A stretch of DNA of 64,000 bases from Pyrinomonadaceae bacterium (GCA_030841085.1 JAVEDP010000036.1:124001-188000), one strand, 5' to 3'. Positions 27,020 to 36,663 are shown, counted from the first letter of the stretch. Notes: generated by a model from the sequence alone, not told the origin. Program-made: numbers and translations.

Positions 27020-28453
27020 GTGAAACGTAGTCTATTGCTACTCCTTCTGCTTTCATCTTTTCTGTTGAATCCTGCGGTCTTTGCGGCGCCCCAACTTGCG
27101 CAACATTCAGCAACTGCAACTGCGCCGCAAAAGGCAACGGTTCCGGCGCGGCCGCAGCAGGCACAGCTTGTCAATCACACACTCGCGAACGGTCTTGAGA
27201 TCATCGTACTCGAAGATCATTCGGTGCCGTTGGTGACGCTGGAGTTGGCAGTGAAGAACGGTTCCTACACCGAGCCGCCTGAACTGAACGGCCTATCGCA
27301 TCTTTACGAACACATGTTTTTCAAAGCGAACCGCGCGGTGGCTAATGCGGAAGACTATTTGCGCACGATTGGCCAGTTGGGGATTGCTTACAACGGCACC
27401 ACGCGCGAAGAGGTAGTTGATTATTACTTCACTACGACCACGCCGAACCTGCGGATCGCGATGCAGTTCATGCGCGACTCCGTGCGCTATCCGTTATTCG
27501 AGCAGGGCGAGTTTGAACGCGAGCGCGAAGTGGTAATCGGCGAGATTGATCGCAACGAGTCGAACCCCTTCTTTTATCTCAACAAAGAGATGACGGCGCG
27601 GATGTTTTCAAAGTACACCAGCCGTAAAAACCCGCTCGGCAACCGGCAAACGGTTTCTACGGCGACCACGGATATGATGCGAACGATACAGGGCCGTTAC
27701 TACGTGCCAAACAATTCGGCGCTGGTGATTACCGGTGATGTGAGCCCGGAAGAAATTTTCAAGATGGCCCAGGACCTTTATGGCGATTGGCCGCGGCGCG
27801 AAAAAGATCCCTTCGTCGAATTCCCGTTGGTTGAACATCCGCCCCTGGCAAAAAGCGAAGGCGCGGTTATCACACAGCCGGTCCAGAACGTAATCATAAA
27901 CATTGGCTGGCATGGACCATCGATCGGGAAAGACAATCCCTCGACTTATGCTGCGGATGTTTTTTCTTTCATCCTGACGCAGCCCAACTCGCGCTTTCAA
28001 CGCGCGCTGGTTGATACCGGCCTGGTGAATGGCGTCAGCATTGGCTACTACACTCAGCGCAACGTCGGCCCGATTCAAATCTTTGCGCAAACGTCGCCGG
28101 AGAAAGCGCACGCCGCGATCAAGGCGATTTACAACGAAGTGTCCCACTTTAACGACAAGGATTACTTCACTGACGATCAACTTGAAAGCGCGAAAGCACT
28201 TTTGGAAGCCGACGATCTTTATTCGCGCGAAAAGCTGAGTGATTATTCGCACACCTTGAGTTTCTGGTGGGCATCGACAGGGCTCGATTACTTTCGAGGT
28301 TATTTGGGCCGCCTGCGCGCCACTTCGCGCGCCGACATCAGCCGTTACGTCACGACGTATATTCAGGGCAAGCCGCATGTCGGATTAGCGCTGGTGTCAC
28401 CGGATGCGCAGCAAAAGATCAAAATTGAACCGGCAGAACTAATAGGTCAATGA
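27020..28453 (+). CDS. Zinc peptidase of family M16 (catalytic subunit)
   Basis: The 477-residue secreted protease of the insulysin/processing-peptidase family starts with a signal peptide (KRSLLLLLLLSSFLLNPAVF). The catalytic HxxEH is HLYEH at about residues 94-98, and the distal Glu region is VVIGEIDRNESNPFF. The C-terminal M16C half contains LVDTGLVNGVSIGYYTQRN. The start is GTG at 27020 after GGGAGATTTTT. Its stop overlaps the ATG of the next gene, also M16-like, so the two form an alpha/beta type pair as in other bacteria. It is expected in the periplasm. Confidence 0.92.
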   Translation: MKRSLLLLLLLSSFLLNPAVFAAPQLAQHSATATAPQKATVPARPQQAQLVNHTLANGLEIIVLEDHSVPLVTLELAVKNGSYTEPPELNGLSHLYEHMFFKANRAVANAEDYLRTIGQLGIAYNGTTREEVVDYYFTTTTPNLRIAMQFMRDSVRYPLFEQGEFEREREVVIGEIDRNESNPFFYLNKEMTARMFSKYTSRKNPLGNRQTVSTATTDMMRTIQGRYYVPNNSALVITGDVSPEEIFKMAQDLYGDWPRREKDPFVEFPLVEHPPLAKSEGAVITQPVQNVIINIGWHGPSIGKDNPSTYAADVFSFILTQPNSRFQRALVDTGLVNGVSIGYYTQRNVGPIQIFAQTSPEKAHAAIKAIYNEVSHFNDKDYFTDDQLESAKALLEADDLYSREKLSDYSHTLSFWWASTGLDYFRGYLGRLRATSRADISRYVTTYIQGKPHVGLALVSPDAQQKIKIEPAELIGQ

Positions 28454-30087
28454 GTAAAAATAATTTTCGCAATTACAACCAGTTCCATTCTGGAATGACG
28501 AACCCGGACTGTGGAATCTTGAATTTGAAGTCTGGAATTATGAATCCGGAGTCTGGAATTATGAATCCGGAGTCTGGAATGACGAATCCGGAATCTGGAA
28601 TTATGAATCTTGAAGCTGGAATCTGGAATCGGGAATTGGAGAGCACGCAGCCTGACTCTCGCTCGCTGCCCGCAGTCCTACCAAGACGTTTCGCCGAACT
28701 GCTGCGAAATCTCGTGCTGCTCGTTTCCTTGTTTCTGCTGCCGCTGCCTGGGCTTATGCCTTCAGTTACCGCGCAGAAACCAACCGAACCCGCGAACGCG
28801 ACTGCGCTTCAGGGAGCGCAAAGCGTTGTCGCAAAACAAGCGGCCCTGGTTACAGAGTTTGACGTCAACGGGCTAAAGGTTTTGGTCAAACGTCGTGAAG
28901 GCAGCTTGACGGTCGCCGCTGGCCTTTTCATCCGTGGCGGTTCGCGAAACATTACAGCCAAGGACGCAGGCATCGAGGCCTTGATGCTCGACGTAGCCAC
29001 GGACGCCAGCGTCTCCTACCCGCGCGCGCGCATGCGCAACGAACTGGCGCGCATGGGTACGGTGCTCGGCTCCAACGAGAATTACGATTACTCGGCGCTG
29101 TCGTTGACTTCTACCCGTGTAAATTTCGATCGCTCGTGGGACATTTTTGCCGACGTCGTGCTTCATCCCGCATTTACCAAAGACGATTTTGACCTGGAAA
29201 AGGAACGCGCGCTTTCGTCTCTGCGCGACGATTCGGACGATCCCGATACCTACCTGCAACGATTGCAGGAACGCGTCGCCTATGCCGGCCATCCCTATTT
29301 GAATCGGCCGCAGGGAACTGTCGAATCGGTGACCAGCTTAACGTTGGAAGACTTGCGCCGTTACCACCGGCAAACGATGGAAACATCGCGACTGCTGCTC
29401 GTGATTGTTGGCGACTTGGATCCGGTTCAACTCAAGCAGCGCATTGCCGCGACGCTGGGAAAACTGCCGCGGGGCACCTATCGCGATCAGGCGACGCCGG
29501 TCCTTTCTTTTCCTGCCTCGACGGTGGAAATAACGGATCGCACTTTGCCAACGAATTACGTGCAGGGCATTTTCAGCGCGCCGACGCTGACGTCCGCGGA
29601 CATTTATCCGATGATGGTTGGTTCTTCAATTCTCAGGGATCGCGTGTTTCAGGAGGTGCGCGTCAAACGAAATCTTTCTTATGCGCCGAATGCGTTTCTC
29701 GGGAGCCAGGCTGCAAACGTTGGCGGTATTTATGTAACTGCGGTTGATGCGAACCAGGCAGTCGGCCTCATGCTGGACGAAATCCGTCGCTTGCAATCAC
29801 AGCCGATCGATAACGACGACATCAACGGTGTCATCTCGCAATACCTGACCACGTATTACATGGAACAGGAAACGAATGCCGCGCAGGCTGCGAACCTGGC
29901 TGAGTATGAATTAATAGGCGGCGGCTGGCACAACTCATTTGAGCTTATCGCGCGGCTGCATGCGGTGACGCCCGCCGACGTTCAGCGCGTCGCGCAAAAG
30001 TACATGCACAACCTGCGTTTTGTCGTGCTGGGAAATCCTAAGAGCGTGGACACGAAGATCTTTATGGGCCAGGCGGAAAAGGGATAA
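28450..30087 (+). CDS. M16-like protein without the metal motif (partner subunit)
   Basis: The 545-residue homologue of the preceding peptidase has lost HxxEH: the equivalent place reads AKDAGIEALMLDVATD. It keeps the fold landmarks (VKRREGSLTVAAGLFIRGGS, ILRDRVFQEVRVKRNLSYAP) and so probably forms the partner half of a two-chain protease. A signal-like segment lies at about residues 85-105 (LLRNLVLLVSLFLLPLPGL). Upstream of it are about 60 extra residues, most built of seven 21-bp repeat units giving a 7-residue peptide (NPESGIM and variants). ATG 28450 overlaps the previous stop (ATGA). A start nearer the signal segment cannot be excluded. Confidence 0.87.
   Translation: MSKNNFRNYNQFHSGMTNPDCGILNLKSGIMNPESGIMNPESGMTNPESGIMNLEAGIWNRELESTQPDSRSLPAVLPRRFAELLRNLVLLVSLFLLPLPGLMPSVTAQKPTEPANATALQGAQSVVAKQAALVTEFDVNGLKVLVKRREGSLTVAAGLFIRGGSRNITAKDAGIEALMLDVATDASVSYPRARMRNELARMGTVLGSNENYDYSALSLTSTRVNFDRSWDIFADVVLHPAFTKDDFDLEKERALSSLRDDSDDPDTYLQRLQERVAYAGHPYLNRPQGTVESVTSLTLEDLRRYHRQTMETSRLLLVIVGDLDPVQLKQRIAATLGKLPRGTYRDQATPVLSFPASTVEITDRTLPTNYVQGIFSAPTLTSADIYPMMVGSSILRDRVFQEVRVKRNLSYAPNAFLGSQAANVGGIYVTAVDANQAVGLMLDEIRRLQSQPIDNDDINGVISQYLTTYYMEQETNAAQAANLAEYELIGGGWHNSFELIARLHAVTPADVQRVAQKYMHNLRFVVLGNPKSVDTKIFMGQAEKG
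28489..28635 (+). repeat. In-frame 21-bp tandem repeat, locus E
   Basis: Seven units of 21 bp, with consensus TCTGGAATTATGAATCCGGA plus a final G. Units 3 and 4 are identical; the others differ at up to about ten positions. Because the unit is 21 bp, the reading frame of the M16-like gene stays open. Unlike the other loci, only one orientation is present. Confidence 0.9.
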
Positions 30088-30089
30088 GG

Positions 30090-30312
30090 CGGTCGGCAGA
30101 CGGCAGGAGCAGACGGCAGGAGCAGACGGCAGAAGCAGAACGAATAGCGCCGCGCGACATTTAGATCGCGCGGCGTTTTTAGTTTTCAAAGTTCCTGGCG
30201 AACGTTTTATGCCTTCAGCCGACTGCTTCTGCCGTCTGCTCCTGCCGACTAGCGACTTCTGGTTCCTTCTACTTGCCTACTGCCGACTGCTCCTGCCGTC
30301 TGCCGACTGTTA
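30090..30312. repeat. Short-tandem-repeat arms, locus F
   Basis: The left arm (GGTCGGCAGACGGCAGGAGC and further AGACGGCAGGAGC units, 30090-30138) faces two right-arm blocks (CTGCTTCTGCCGTCTGCTCC at 30221-30245, and CTGCTCCTGCCGTCTGCCGAC-type at 30286-30308). A strong terminator hairpin sits in the middle. The right end touches the stop of the minus-strand gene at 30313. Confidence 0.8.
30148..30180 (+). terminator. Rho-independent terminator after the M16 pair
   Basis: CGCCGCGCGA (30148-30157) pairs perfectly with TCGCGCGGCG (30166-30175) around an 8-nt loop, then TTTTT. It ends the M16 operon and lies inside the locus F repeat arms. Confidence 0.88.
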
Positions 30313-31449
30313 CTACTGCTCCAGCCGAGTTTCATTCACTAGTTTCTCGTAAAGTTTCCCGTCAAGCAGTCGCAATTTTTTTGCTTCATTCAGCGCCAGC
30401 CGCTGGTTGCCACTTTCGAAATAAGCGACCGCAAGATTGTAATGAGCGTCAGCGAAAGCCGGTTGCAAGTCGATCGCGCGCGAGTAAGAAGCGATCGCCT
30501 GCGACATAAGCCCGGCATAGTAATAGGCGTCTCCAAGCTTATTATGTATTTCTTCCGACTCGGGCTTTAGCTGGAGTGCGTGCTGGTAGGCGCGAATGGC
30601 TTCCGCATTTTTTCCCTGCTTGACCTTGCAATAACCAACCTGCACCCAGGCATCGGCCCGGCGTGGATTGCGGTTCGCCGCCGTCTCGAAATAACCAAGC
30701 GCATTGTCGTAGTTGCCAAGCCACAGCGAATCCAGGCCCGTGCGATATGACGAATCTGCACTGTCGCCAACACGGTCGCGCTGCGGCAGCGCGGACAACG
30801 CACGCAACGGTCCCGGCTTTAGTTCTGCGAGTCGCGCCACGCCGATTGCAAGGTTTATGTTTTGGCCATTCGTCACTTTAACGGTGACTATACCGATGAC
30901 CTGGCCTTTAAGATTAAATACCGGACTGCCACTGTTCCCGTGCGAAATTGGCGCGGTGATTTGAATGATCTTACCGACGTTTGGGACTTCGCGTACGGCC
31001 GAGACAATGCCATCCGTAACTGACCCCTCGAGTTTCAACGGATTGCCAATCACAAAAATAGATTCACCTTCGTCAGGCAAGACGCTGGCGATCTCGCTGG
31101 CGCGCGGACGTTCGCGTGGCATGTCGACGCTAAGCAGCGCCAGGTCGCCCTCTTCGTCAACGGCCAGCATCCCGGTAACGGCGAACACTTTTCCTTTGCC
31201 GTCAAGCGTCTTTACTTCACACCGATTCGCGCCGCGAATGACATGAAGGTTGGTGACGACCTCGCCGGGCCGCAGAAAAAATCCGCTGCCGGTCATCACC
31301 GGTTCGTCGTCCGCATCGTAAGTTGCGATCGCAACCACGGCGGGCTTAACGCGTTTGACCAGATCGGGAAGGCTTTCCTGCGCGTGTACTTGTGGGAAAG
31401 AGAAAAGACCTACAGCTAGCAGCAGCAACTGGGGGAAGATGCGTTTCAT
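30313..31449 (-). CDS. Trypsin-like serine protease fused to TPR repeats
   Basis: The 378-residue secreted protein starts with signal peptide KRIFPQLLLLAVGLFSFPQV. The DegP/HtrA-type protease domain (about 28-200) has its triad in VVTNLHVIRG (His), DEEGDLALLSVD (Asp) and ISHGNSGSPVFNL (Ser). No PDZ domain follows; instead there are four TPR units (from about 235: YRTGLDSLWLGNYDNALGYF, ADAWVQVGYCKVKQGKNAEA, EEIHNKLGDAYYYAGLMSQA, ADAHYNLAVAYFESGNQRLA). The TPR part likely binds partners. It is encoded opposite the M16 pair, ends convergent with it, and may act in envelope quality control. Confidence 0.9.
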   Translation of the reverse strand: MKRIFPQLLLLAVGLFSFPQVHAQESLPDLVKRVKPAVVAIATYDADDEPVMTGSGFFLRPGEVVTNLHVIRGANRCEVKTLDGKGKVFAVTGMLAVDEEGDLALLSVDMPRERPRASEIASVLPDEGESIFVIGNPLKLEGSVTDGIVSAVREVPNVGKIIQITAPISHGNSGSPVFNLKGQVIGIVTVKVTNGQNINLAIGVARLAELKPGPLRALSALPQRDRVGDSADSSYRTGLDSLWLGNYDNALGYFETAANRNPRRADAWVQVGYCKVKQGKNAEAIRAYQHALQLKPESEEIHNKLGDAYYYAGLMSQAIASYSRAIDLQPAFADAHYNLAVAYFESGNQRLALNEAKKLRLLDGKLYEKLVNETRLEQ

Positions 31450-31640
31450 AGCTTTCAGTTGTAACTAACCAAATCCTGCGGTTGATAGGGTGCCAAACCA
31501 AGTGGTTCAACGTTGACTGCGGACGAGGCCGGGGGGCTCGACGGGGCGGGGCTTACGGACAGCCTGCCCGTAAGGTCGATATTAGCCCAATGGCCGGATG
31601 GGGACAACTTAATTCCGAGGTTAACGTGAAGTCAGCGGTG

Positions 31641-31725
31641 CATTGGCAATTGTCGATTTCCGATTGCCAATTGCGTGTTTCGCAACCGGCTAATCGGCAA
31701 TCGGCATTTGGCAATCGGCAATTAC
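31641..31725. repeat. Short-tandem-repeat arms, locus G
   Basis: CATTGGCAATTGTCGATTTC (31641) with GATTGCCAATTGCG faces AATCGGCAATCGGCATTTGG (31692) with CAATCGGCAATTACG. It lies in the gap 31450-31831 between two minus-strand genes. The left part of that gap has a small GCTTACGG/CCGTAAG hairpin near 31550, and no gene is seen. Confidence 0.75.
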
Positions 31726-31831
31726 GACACCGACCCGCTATCGCGAGGTCGTACTCACCTCATATACAAACAATAAGGCCGCCATTACTGACGACCTTAA
31801 CAGGAGTTTCTCCTCAGTTTTTGTTGTTTGC

Positions 31832-32800
31832 TTAGCGAATGATTTCAATTACGCCAAGTCGCGGACCTGCGGGTACCAGAACGGTACTCTTTACTACTCC
31901 TATGTCTTCCTGCGTTACCAGCAATCCGAAATCAGGAAAAGTCGTGGTAGCTTTAACCTCAGCCTCGTTTTTGTTTTTCAGGTTAAGGATCTGGCCTAGT
32001 TTCTGGAACTGATTGTCCGGCGAAACCGCCCACACGATAAACGACTGTCCGGCGGGAGCGTCTTTCAATTCATGAAAGACCATCTTCACTTCAGTCGCTT
32101 TGCCACGGTGCGGCTCGATGAATACATTCGCGCGCGTACCTGACATTGCGCCGGTAAAGTTAACTTTGATTTTAGTGTCATCTCCCCTTTTGAACGCTGG
32201 GATATTCAGCATCGGGACTGTATAAGCGCTGGCCTCGGTTGTCGCCATCCCTGTCGCGCCTACGTTTTCACCAACCGGTACCACGCTATGCGGAATAACC
32301 GCAAAGCCTTCCGGCGCTGCACTACGGAAAAACACTTTAGTGTTTGGATCGTAGGTGGTCAGCGTGGCCTCGGGCGAAGCAACCAGCATGAACCGATTCA
32401 ACGGCGTGGTTGTTTCGAACGTGCCTAGTCCATTGGTAACTACTATTGGGCCAAGCGAAGTAACTACGCCGGCGGGATCGACGGCATAAAGATTCAGGCC
32501 GCTGACATCATTCGGCACTCCCGTCAAATTTAATTTGATTCTGGTGCCATTGTCGTCGCGCAAAACTGTGGCGACACCCTTGGCGCCGGTGATTGTGACT
32601 GGAGTCAAGTTGACGATGGTTTCTTTACCTACCGGATATTCGACTACCGTGTAGGTGCCATCAGCATTCTGAGTGGTCTTGGTCACGGTGGTTGGGGTAG
32701 TGACTGTGGTTGTTGTCGTGGTTCCTGTTTGCGCGGCGGCCAACGCGGCAGTTGAAAGAATCAACAGCGCACCAGCCAGCAGAGAAGTAAATTTATTCAT
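31832..32800 (-). CDS. Secreted Thr-rich protein of unknown function
   Basis: The 322-residue exported protein starts with signal peptide KFTSLLAGALLILSTAALAA, then a Thr/Val-rich stretch (TTTTTTVTTPTTVTKTT), then beta-rich sequence. Segments such as FIVWAVSPDNQFQKLGQILN resemble the anti-sigma-K/DUF-type beta domain seen in other secreted acidobacterial proteins, and ANVFIEPHRGKATEVKMVFH precedes it. No catalytic motif. ATG at 32800, with AAGGAGC upstream. It is likely a cell-surface or periplasmic protein. The 33-nt stretch just after its stop holds no recognised terminator. Confidence 0.75.
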   Translation of the reverse strand: MNKFTSLLAGALLILSTAALAAAQTGTTTTTTVTTPTTVTKTTQNADGTYTVVEYPVGKETIVNLTPVTITGAKGVATVLRDDNGTRIKLNLTGVPNDVSGLNLYAVDPAGVVTSLGPIVVTNGLGTFETTTPLNRFMLVASPEATLTTYDPNTKVFFRSAAPEGFAVIPHSVVPVGENVGATGMATTEASAYTVPMLNIPAFKRGDDTKIKVNFTGAMSGTRANVFIEPHRGKATEVKMVFHELKDAPAGQSFIVWAVSPDNQFQKLGQILNLKNKNEAEVKATTTFPDFGLLVTQEDIGVVKSTVLVPAGPRLGVIEIIR

Positions 32801-33022
32801 AGTTGGTCTTGCTCCTTAAGGTTAATAGAACTTAATCGCGATTCAGTCGGGCGTGGGGGAAGATTCGGTAAATGCTCTATCTGAGCGTCGCAAGCGTTGT
32901 GCCTAGCTGCCTAGAGCGAAAATTTGCCGATTTGTTCAGGTTTCTGAAGGATTTGTGGGGTGTAATGCGATGCACAACAATACACGAGTGTATCGCATCT
33001 CTTCGGCCGGTTTCGTTGTCGA

Positions 33023-33601
33023 TCACTTCGTCCGCCGCGTAAATTGAGGAATGGTTTGACCGGCAGCGGAGAGCGAGATGAGCTTTTCGAGACGTCTAAG
33101 TCGCGTCTCTTCCTGCTTAGCGCTAATCACCCACCAGTTAGCCGCTTTGCGATATGACGCTGGTTGGGAGGCGAAGAATTTCGCGGCCGCCTTATTTCGA
33201 CGAAGCTTGCCGGCATACGGTTCAATAAGGTCAGCGCTTCGTTGTTCGTACGAATAGATTCCGGAACGATTTTCTTTGCGGGCTGCGAACGCCTTTTCTC
33301 CGGCTGGGAACATACGGCCTTCACGACTTAATTCTGTTGCGCGCGCGATGTTGACCGCGCTCCAGGTGCTGGAAGTTTTGCGTGGTGTGAAGCGAATTGA
33401 GTAACTGTCGTCATCAATGCGCCGGCGGATGCCGTCAATCCAACCAAAGCAAAGAGCTTCGTCAACTGACTCCGGCCAGGTAATGCTTTGTTTGCCGGTG
33501 CCCTTTTTGTAAAAGCCGACCAGTAACTCTTTTGCGTTTGCGTGGTGAGCCGCGAGCCACTTACGAAAGTCGGAAGGTGATTTGAAGAATTTTGGGATCA
33601 C
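33023..33601 (-). CDS. YdeI/OmdA family protein
   Basis: The 192-residue cytoplasmic protein of the YdeI (bacteriocin-protection / OmdA) family has the marks WPESVDEALCFGWIDG near residues 42-57, RFTPRKTSSTWSAVNIAR and the basic C-terminal helix region. The C-terminus (SLSAAGQTIPQFTR) is also typical. The family is linked by name to resistance against peptides, but the reaction is unknown. ATG 33601 after a GGGATCACGG context. It sits alone between the Thr-rich protein and the toxin-antitoxin pair. Confidence 0.87.
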   Translation of the reverse strand: MIPKFFKSPSDFRKWLAAHHANAKELLVGFYKKGTGKQSITWPESVDEALCFGWIDGIRRRIDDDSYSIRFTPRKTSSTWSAVNIARATELSREGRMFPAGEKAFAARKENRSGIYSYEQRSADLIEPYAGKLRRNKAAAKFFASQPASYRKAANWWVISAKQEETRLRRLEKLISLSAAGQTIPQFTRRTK

Positions 33602-33613
33602 GGGTTGATCTTA

Positions 33614-33997
33614 CTAACGAGTATATGGCCGTAGAGTCAAAGGTAGGATCCGCATTCGTGAGCGCGCTTCATCGAGGACAATCAAGCATCCAGCTTCAAG
33701 CTCCGCCTGGTTCTTTTCCAAAGCATCAATAAGGACGAGCTCCAAATGTTCTGGTGTCACATCGTGAGCGCGGACTTGAATAACGCTAGGGCCTTCCGCG
33801 TCAGTCAACGCCAATACGCCACCGAAGTCGAGATCACTGGTGAATACGATGTAATTGTTCGTGCGCGCCCAATCCATTATCACAGAGTCCTCCGCACGTG
33901 GGTCACCCACCGTTGACCAGTGAACCGCTGTAATCTCGTGGTTAGTTAAGACAGTCACCCACTCGGGCGAAAGATTCATGTCGACCAGGATCTTCAT
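33614..33997 (-). CDS. DUF5615 PIN-like toxin of a toxin-antitoxin pair
   Basis: The 127-residue PIN-like (Mut7-C-type) nuclease has acidic residues in KILVDMNLSPEWV (Asp6), AEDSVIMDWA and NYIVFTSDLDFG, the usual metal-binding set. Such proteins pair with DUF433 antitoxins and are thought to cut RNA. The start overlaps the upstream DUF433 stop by four bases (ATGA), so the antitoxin is made first. The length is normal, and no inactivating change is seen. Confidence 0.88.
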   Translation of the reverse strand: MKILVDMNLSPEWVTVLTNHEITAVHWSTVGDPRAEDSVIMDWARTNNYIVFTSDLDFGGVLALTDAEGPSVIQVRAHDVTPEHLELVLIDALEKNQAELEAGCLIVLDEARSRMRILPLTLRPYTR

Positions 33998-34224
33998 CCT
34001 GTCATTAACGGGAGCTCAACTTCCTCAGCACGCCAAGCGGCATAGGCAAGCGCCTCACGTATGTCTGCTGCTTCCAGGTAGGGGTAAAGCTTCAGAATCT
34101 CATCTGGTGAATGGTCAGATGCAATGAGGCCAACAATAGTGCCAACCGTGACCCGAAGGCCACGAATGCACGGCTTGCCGCCCATGACGTTGGGATCGAA
34201 TGTGATTCGCGTGAGCTGATTCAT
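33994..34224 (-). CDS. DUF433 antitoxin
   Basis: The 76-residue DUF433 (helix-turn-helix) protein: ITFDPNVMGGKPCIRGLRVT near the start and SPDEILKLYPYLEAADIREA are the family hallmarks. It is expected to neutralise the DUF5615 toxin and repress its own promoter. ATG at 34224. It overlaps the toxin gene by four bases. An AT-rich promoter area (34225-34281) follows in the short gap before the dehydrogenase gene. Confidence 0.9.
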   Translation of the reverse strand: MNQLTRITFDPNVMGGKPCIRGLRVTVGTIVGLIASDHSPDEILKLYPYLEAADIREALAYAAWRAEEVELPLMTG

Positions 34225-34281
34225 GTCGTGGATTATACCACCTGCCCATGGTCAGAGACTTTTTTACCAGATCGCCGAAGA

Positions 34282-36573
34282 CTAATATGAATGGAGGTCC
34301 GTAATCGCCGCAAACACATCACTCGCTTGCGGCAGGATCGCTTCTTCCAATTGCGGCGCATAGCCGACGAACGTGTCCATGGCGGCAACGCGCCCAACGG
34401 GTGCGTCGAGGTATTCGAATAGTTCGCCGGAAATCCGCGCGGCGATCTCGGCGCCGTAACCGAACGAGAGTGAGTCTTCGTGGGCGACGATCACTTTGCT
34501 GTTCTTCTTAACCGACGTCGCGATCGCATCCCAGTCGTAAGGCGCCAGGCTGCGCAGATCGATAATCTCGACGCTGATGCCCTGCTGCTCGGCTTGTTTG
34601 GCCGCGACCACTGAGCGTTGAACCAACGCGCCGTAGGTGATGATCGAAAGGTCCGTTCCTTCGCGCACCGTTTTCGCTTTACCGAACGGGACCATAAAGT
34701 CGTCGCCCGGGTACTGGGATTTGTTGTAAGCCTGGCGATAGAGGTGCTTGTGCTCGAGAAACAGGACCGGATCGTCACAACGAATCGCGGTGCGCAGCAG
34801 GCCATTCGCATCCAGCGCGTTCGAGGGATAAATAACGCGCAGGCCGGGAATCTGAGTAAATGTAGAAACGCCAGACTGTGAATGGTAAACAGCGCCGCCT
34901 TTAAGATAACCACCGACTGGCACCCGCATGACCACCGGCGCGCTCCAGTCGCCGCCGGAACGCCAACGCATGAGCGCCAGCTCGTTGCGAATCTGGTGCA
35001 TGGCGGGCCAGATGTAATCGAAGAACTGAATTTCAACTACCGGTTTCAATCCGCGTGTGGCCATGCCGATGGCGCGACCGACGATGTTGGCCTCGGCGAG
35101 CGGGGAATTAAATACCCGCGCGCTGCCAAATTTTCGTTGCAGGTTTGCGGTCACCTTAAACACGCCGCCTTTGCCCTTAACTTTCTCGAGCGATCCTTCG
35201 CGTGAGCAATCGGCAACATCTTCGCCAAAAACAATTACGCGCGGATCGCGAGCCATTTCGGTATGGAGGCAACGGTTGATCAAATCAACCATGGTTCCCG
35301 GATTACCAGTGAACTGCGCCGCGCCTTCAGAGTCGAATTGTTTCGAGGTTGGATCGACGTTGGGCGAATAAACATAAAGCTTCGCTGTTTCCGGAGCAGG
35401 CTGCGGACTCGCGAGCGCCGCATCGGCCGCTTCGTTGACCGCAGCATCAATCTCGTCCTTGATTTTTTGCAGTGCCTCCTGATCGGCAATGCGTTCGTCG
35501 ATCAAGAGTGCGCCGAAACGTTTTACCGGATCGCGTTCAGCATCGGCAGTTCGTTCTTCATCCGACCGATAGAGCCGTTCATCGTCGGAAAGCGAATGTG
35601 AGTAAGGACGAATCACCTTCGCGTGAATGAAGGCAGGACCTTTTCGCGCGCGACAGTAGGCTACAGCCTGTTGCATCGCCTCAAGCGATTCGATTGGATC
35701 CGTGCCGTCGCAGCGCTGCAAATAAAGGTTGGGAAAGTTTTCCACGAGTCGCGAAACGTCGCCGCCGGCAGTTTGCACTTCTACCGGAACGCTGATCGCG
35801 TAGCCGTTGTCTTCCAGCAAGAACAGCACCGGCAACTTTAGATTGCAGGCGGTGTTCAATGCTTCCCAAAACTCGCCCTCGCTGCTGGTGCCGTCGCCAA
35901 GCGAAACGTAAACCACTTCATCCTTTTGAAAGTTTGAAGCGCGCTTATTTAGTTCCTTGATCAACTGAAAGCGATAACCTGCTTCGGCGCAACCAACTGC
36001 CTGAAGCAACTGCGTTCCGGTAGGTGACGACTGCGAAACGATGTTGAGTTTTTTGTGGCCCCAATGCGAAGGCATCTGGCGGCCGTGCGAGTTTGGATCC
36101 TTCTCGGCGCCCACCGCCGACAACAACTGTTCCAGCGGCGTCATGCCGAGCTGCAAACAAAGCGCGCGATCGCGATAGTAAGGATAGAACCAATCGTAAG
36201 CAGGCTTGAGCGCAATGCCCGCCGCAACCAGCACCGCTTCGTGCCCGGCGCCGCTAATCTGAAAAAAGATCTTGTTCTGGTTCTTCAGTTGAATCTCTTT
36301 GTCATCGAGACGGCGCGATAGATACATCGTGCGATATATCTTCAGCATTTCTTCCGCTGACAGCTTTGGACGAGTGGCGGGCTGAGGCGCGGCGACAGGT
36401 TTAGCCGCAGGTTTCTCGGCTTGCACGGGCGCGGCTTGTGGCACAGGTCGGACTGCCGCTGCGGCCTTTTGTTCCACAGGCTTTTGTTCAGCGCGCGCCT
36501 CAACGGGCTTTGCAGCTTCTGCGTTTGTCGTCTTTGTCTTCGGGACGAGTTTTAATACTTTGGTATCAGGCAT
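34282..36573 (-). CDS. Fused E1 alpha-beta subunit of 2-oxoacid dehydrogenase
   Basis: The 763-residue thiamin-diphosphate enzyme of the pyruvate / branched-chain 2-oxoacid dehydrogenase class carries in one chain what is usually two. An Ala/Pro/Lys-rich N-terminal tail (1-70) is followed by the alpha domain (about 72-400) with the ThDP motif [19 protein letters not shown]...EDNGYAIS. The beta domain (about 425-763) contains [40 protein letters not shown] and [13 protein letters not shown]. It decarboxylates the oxoacid and loads lipoyl-E2. No E2 or E3 gene is nearby, so the partners must be elsewhere. Substrate preference (pyruvate, branched-chain) is not resolved. Confidence 0.92.
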   Translation of the reverse strand: MPDTKVLKLVPKTKTTNAEAAKPVEARAEQKPVEQKAAAAVRPVPQAAPVQAEKPAAKPVAAPQPATRPKLSAEEMLKIYRTMYLSRRLDDKEIQLKNQNKIFFQISGAGHEAVLVAAGIALKPAYDWFYPYYRDRALCLQLGMTPLEQLLSAVGAEKDPNSHGRQMPSHWGHKKLNIVSQSSPTGTQLLQAVGCAEAGYRFQLIKELNKRASNFQKDEVVYVSLGDGTSSEGEFWEALNTACNLKLPVLFLLEDNGYAISVPVEVQTAGGDVSRLVENFPNLYLQRCDGTDPIESLEAMQQAVAYCRARKGPAFIHAKVIRPYSHSLSDDERLYRSDEERTADAERDPVKRFGALLIDERIADQEALQKIKDEIDAAVNEAADAALASPQPAPETAKLYVYSPNVDPTSKQFDSEGAAQFTGNPGTMVDLINRCLHTEMARDPRVIVFGEDVADCSREGSLEKVKGKGGVFKVTANLQRKFGSARVFNSPLAEANIVGRAIGMATRGLKPVVEIQFFDYIWPAMHQIRNELALMRWRSGGDWSAPVVMRVPVGGYLKGGAVYHSQSGVSTFTQIPGLRVIYPSNALDANGLLRTAIRCDDPVLFLEHKHLYRQAYNKSQYPGDDFMVPFGKAKTVREGTDLSIITYGALVQRSVVAAKQAEQQGISVEIIDLRSLAPYDWDAIATSVKKNSKVIVAHEDSLSFGYGAEIAARISGELFEYLDAPVGRVAAMDTFVGYAPQLEEAILPQASDVFAAITDLHSY

Positions 36574-36584
36574 GATTTGTTATT

Positions 36585-36642
36585 AGTGGCACAGACTTTA
36601 GTCTGTGGTTCGCAAGCTACACAGAATGAAGTCTGTGCCACT
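36585..36642. repeat. Dispersed palindromic repeat, family P1, copy 3
   Basis: AGTGGCACAGACTTTAGTCT (from 36585) faces GAATGAAGTCTGTGCCACT (to 36642) with only 8 nt between. The most compact copy of the family. It lies between the dehydrogenase start and the TPR gene stop. Confidence 0.85.
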
Positions 36643-36663
36643 GGACGCCGGCGGTTTCGGTGA

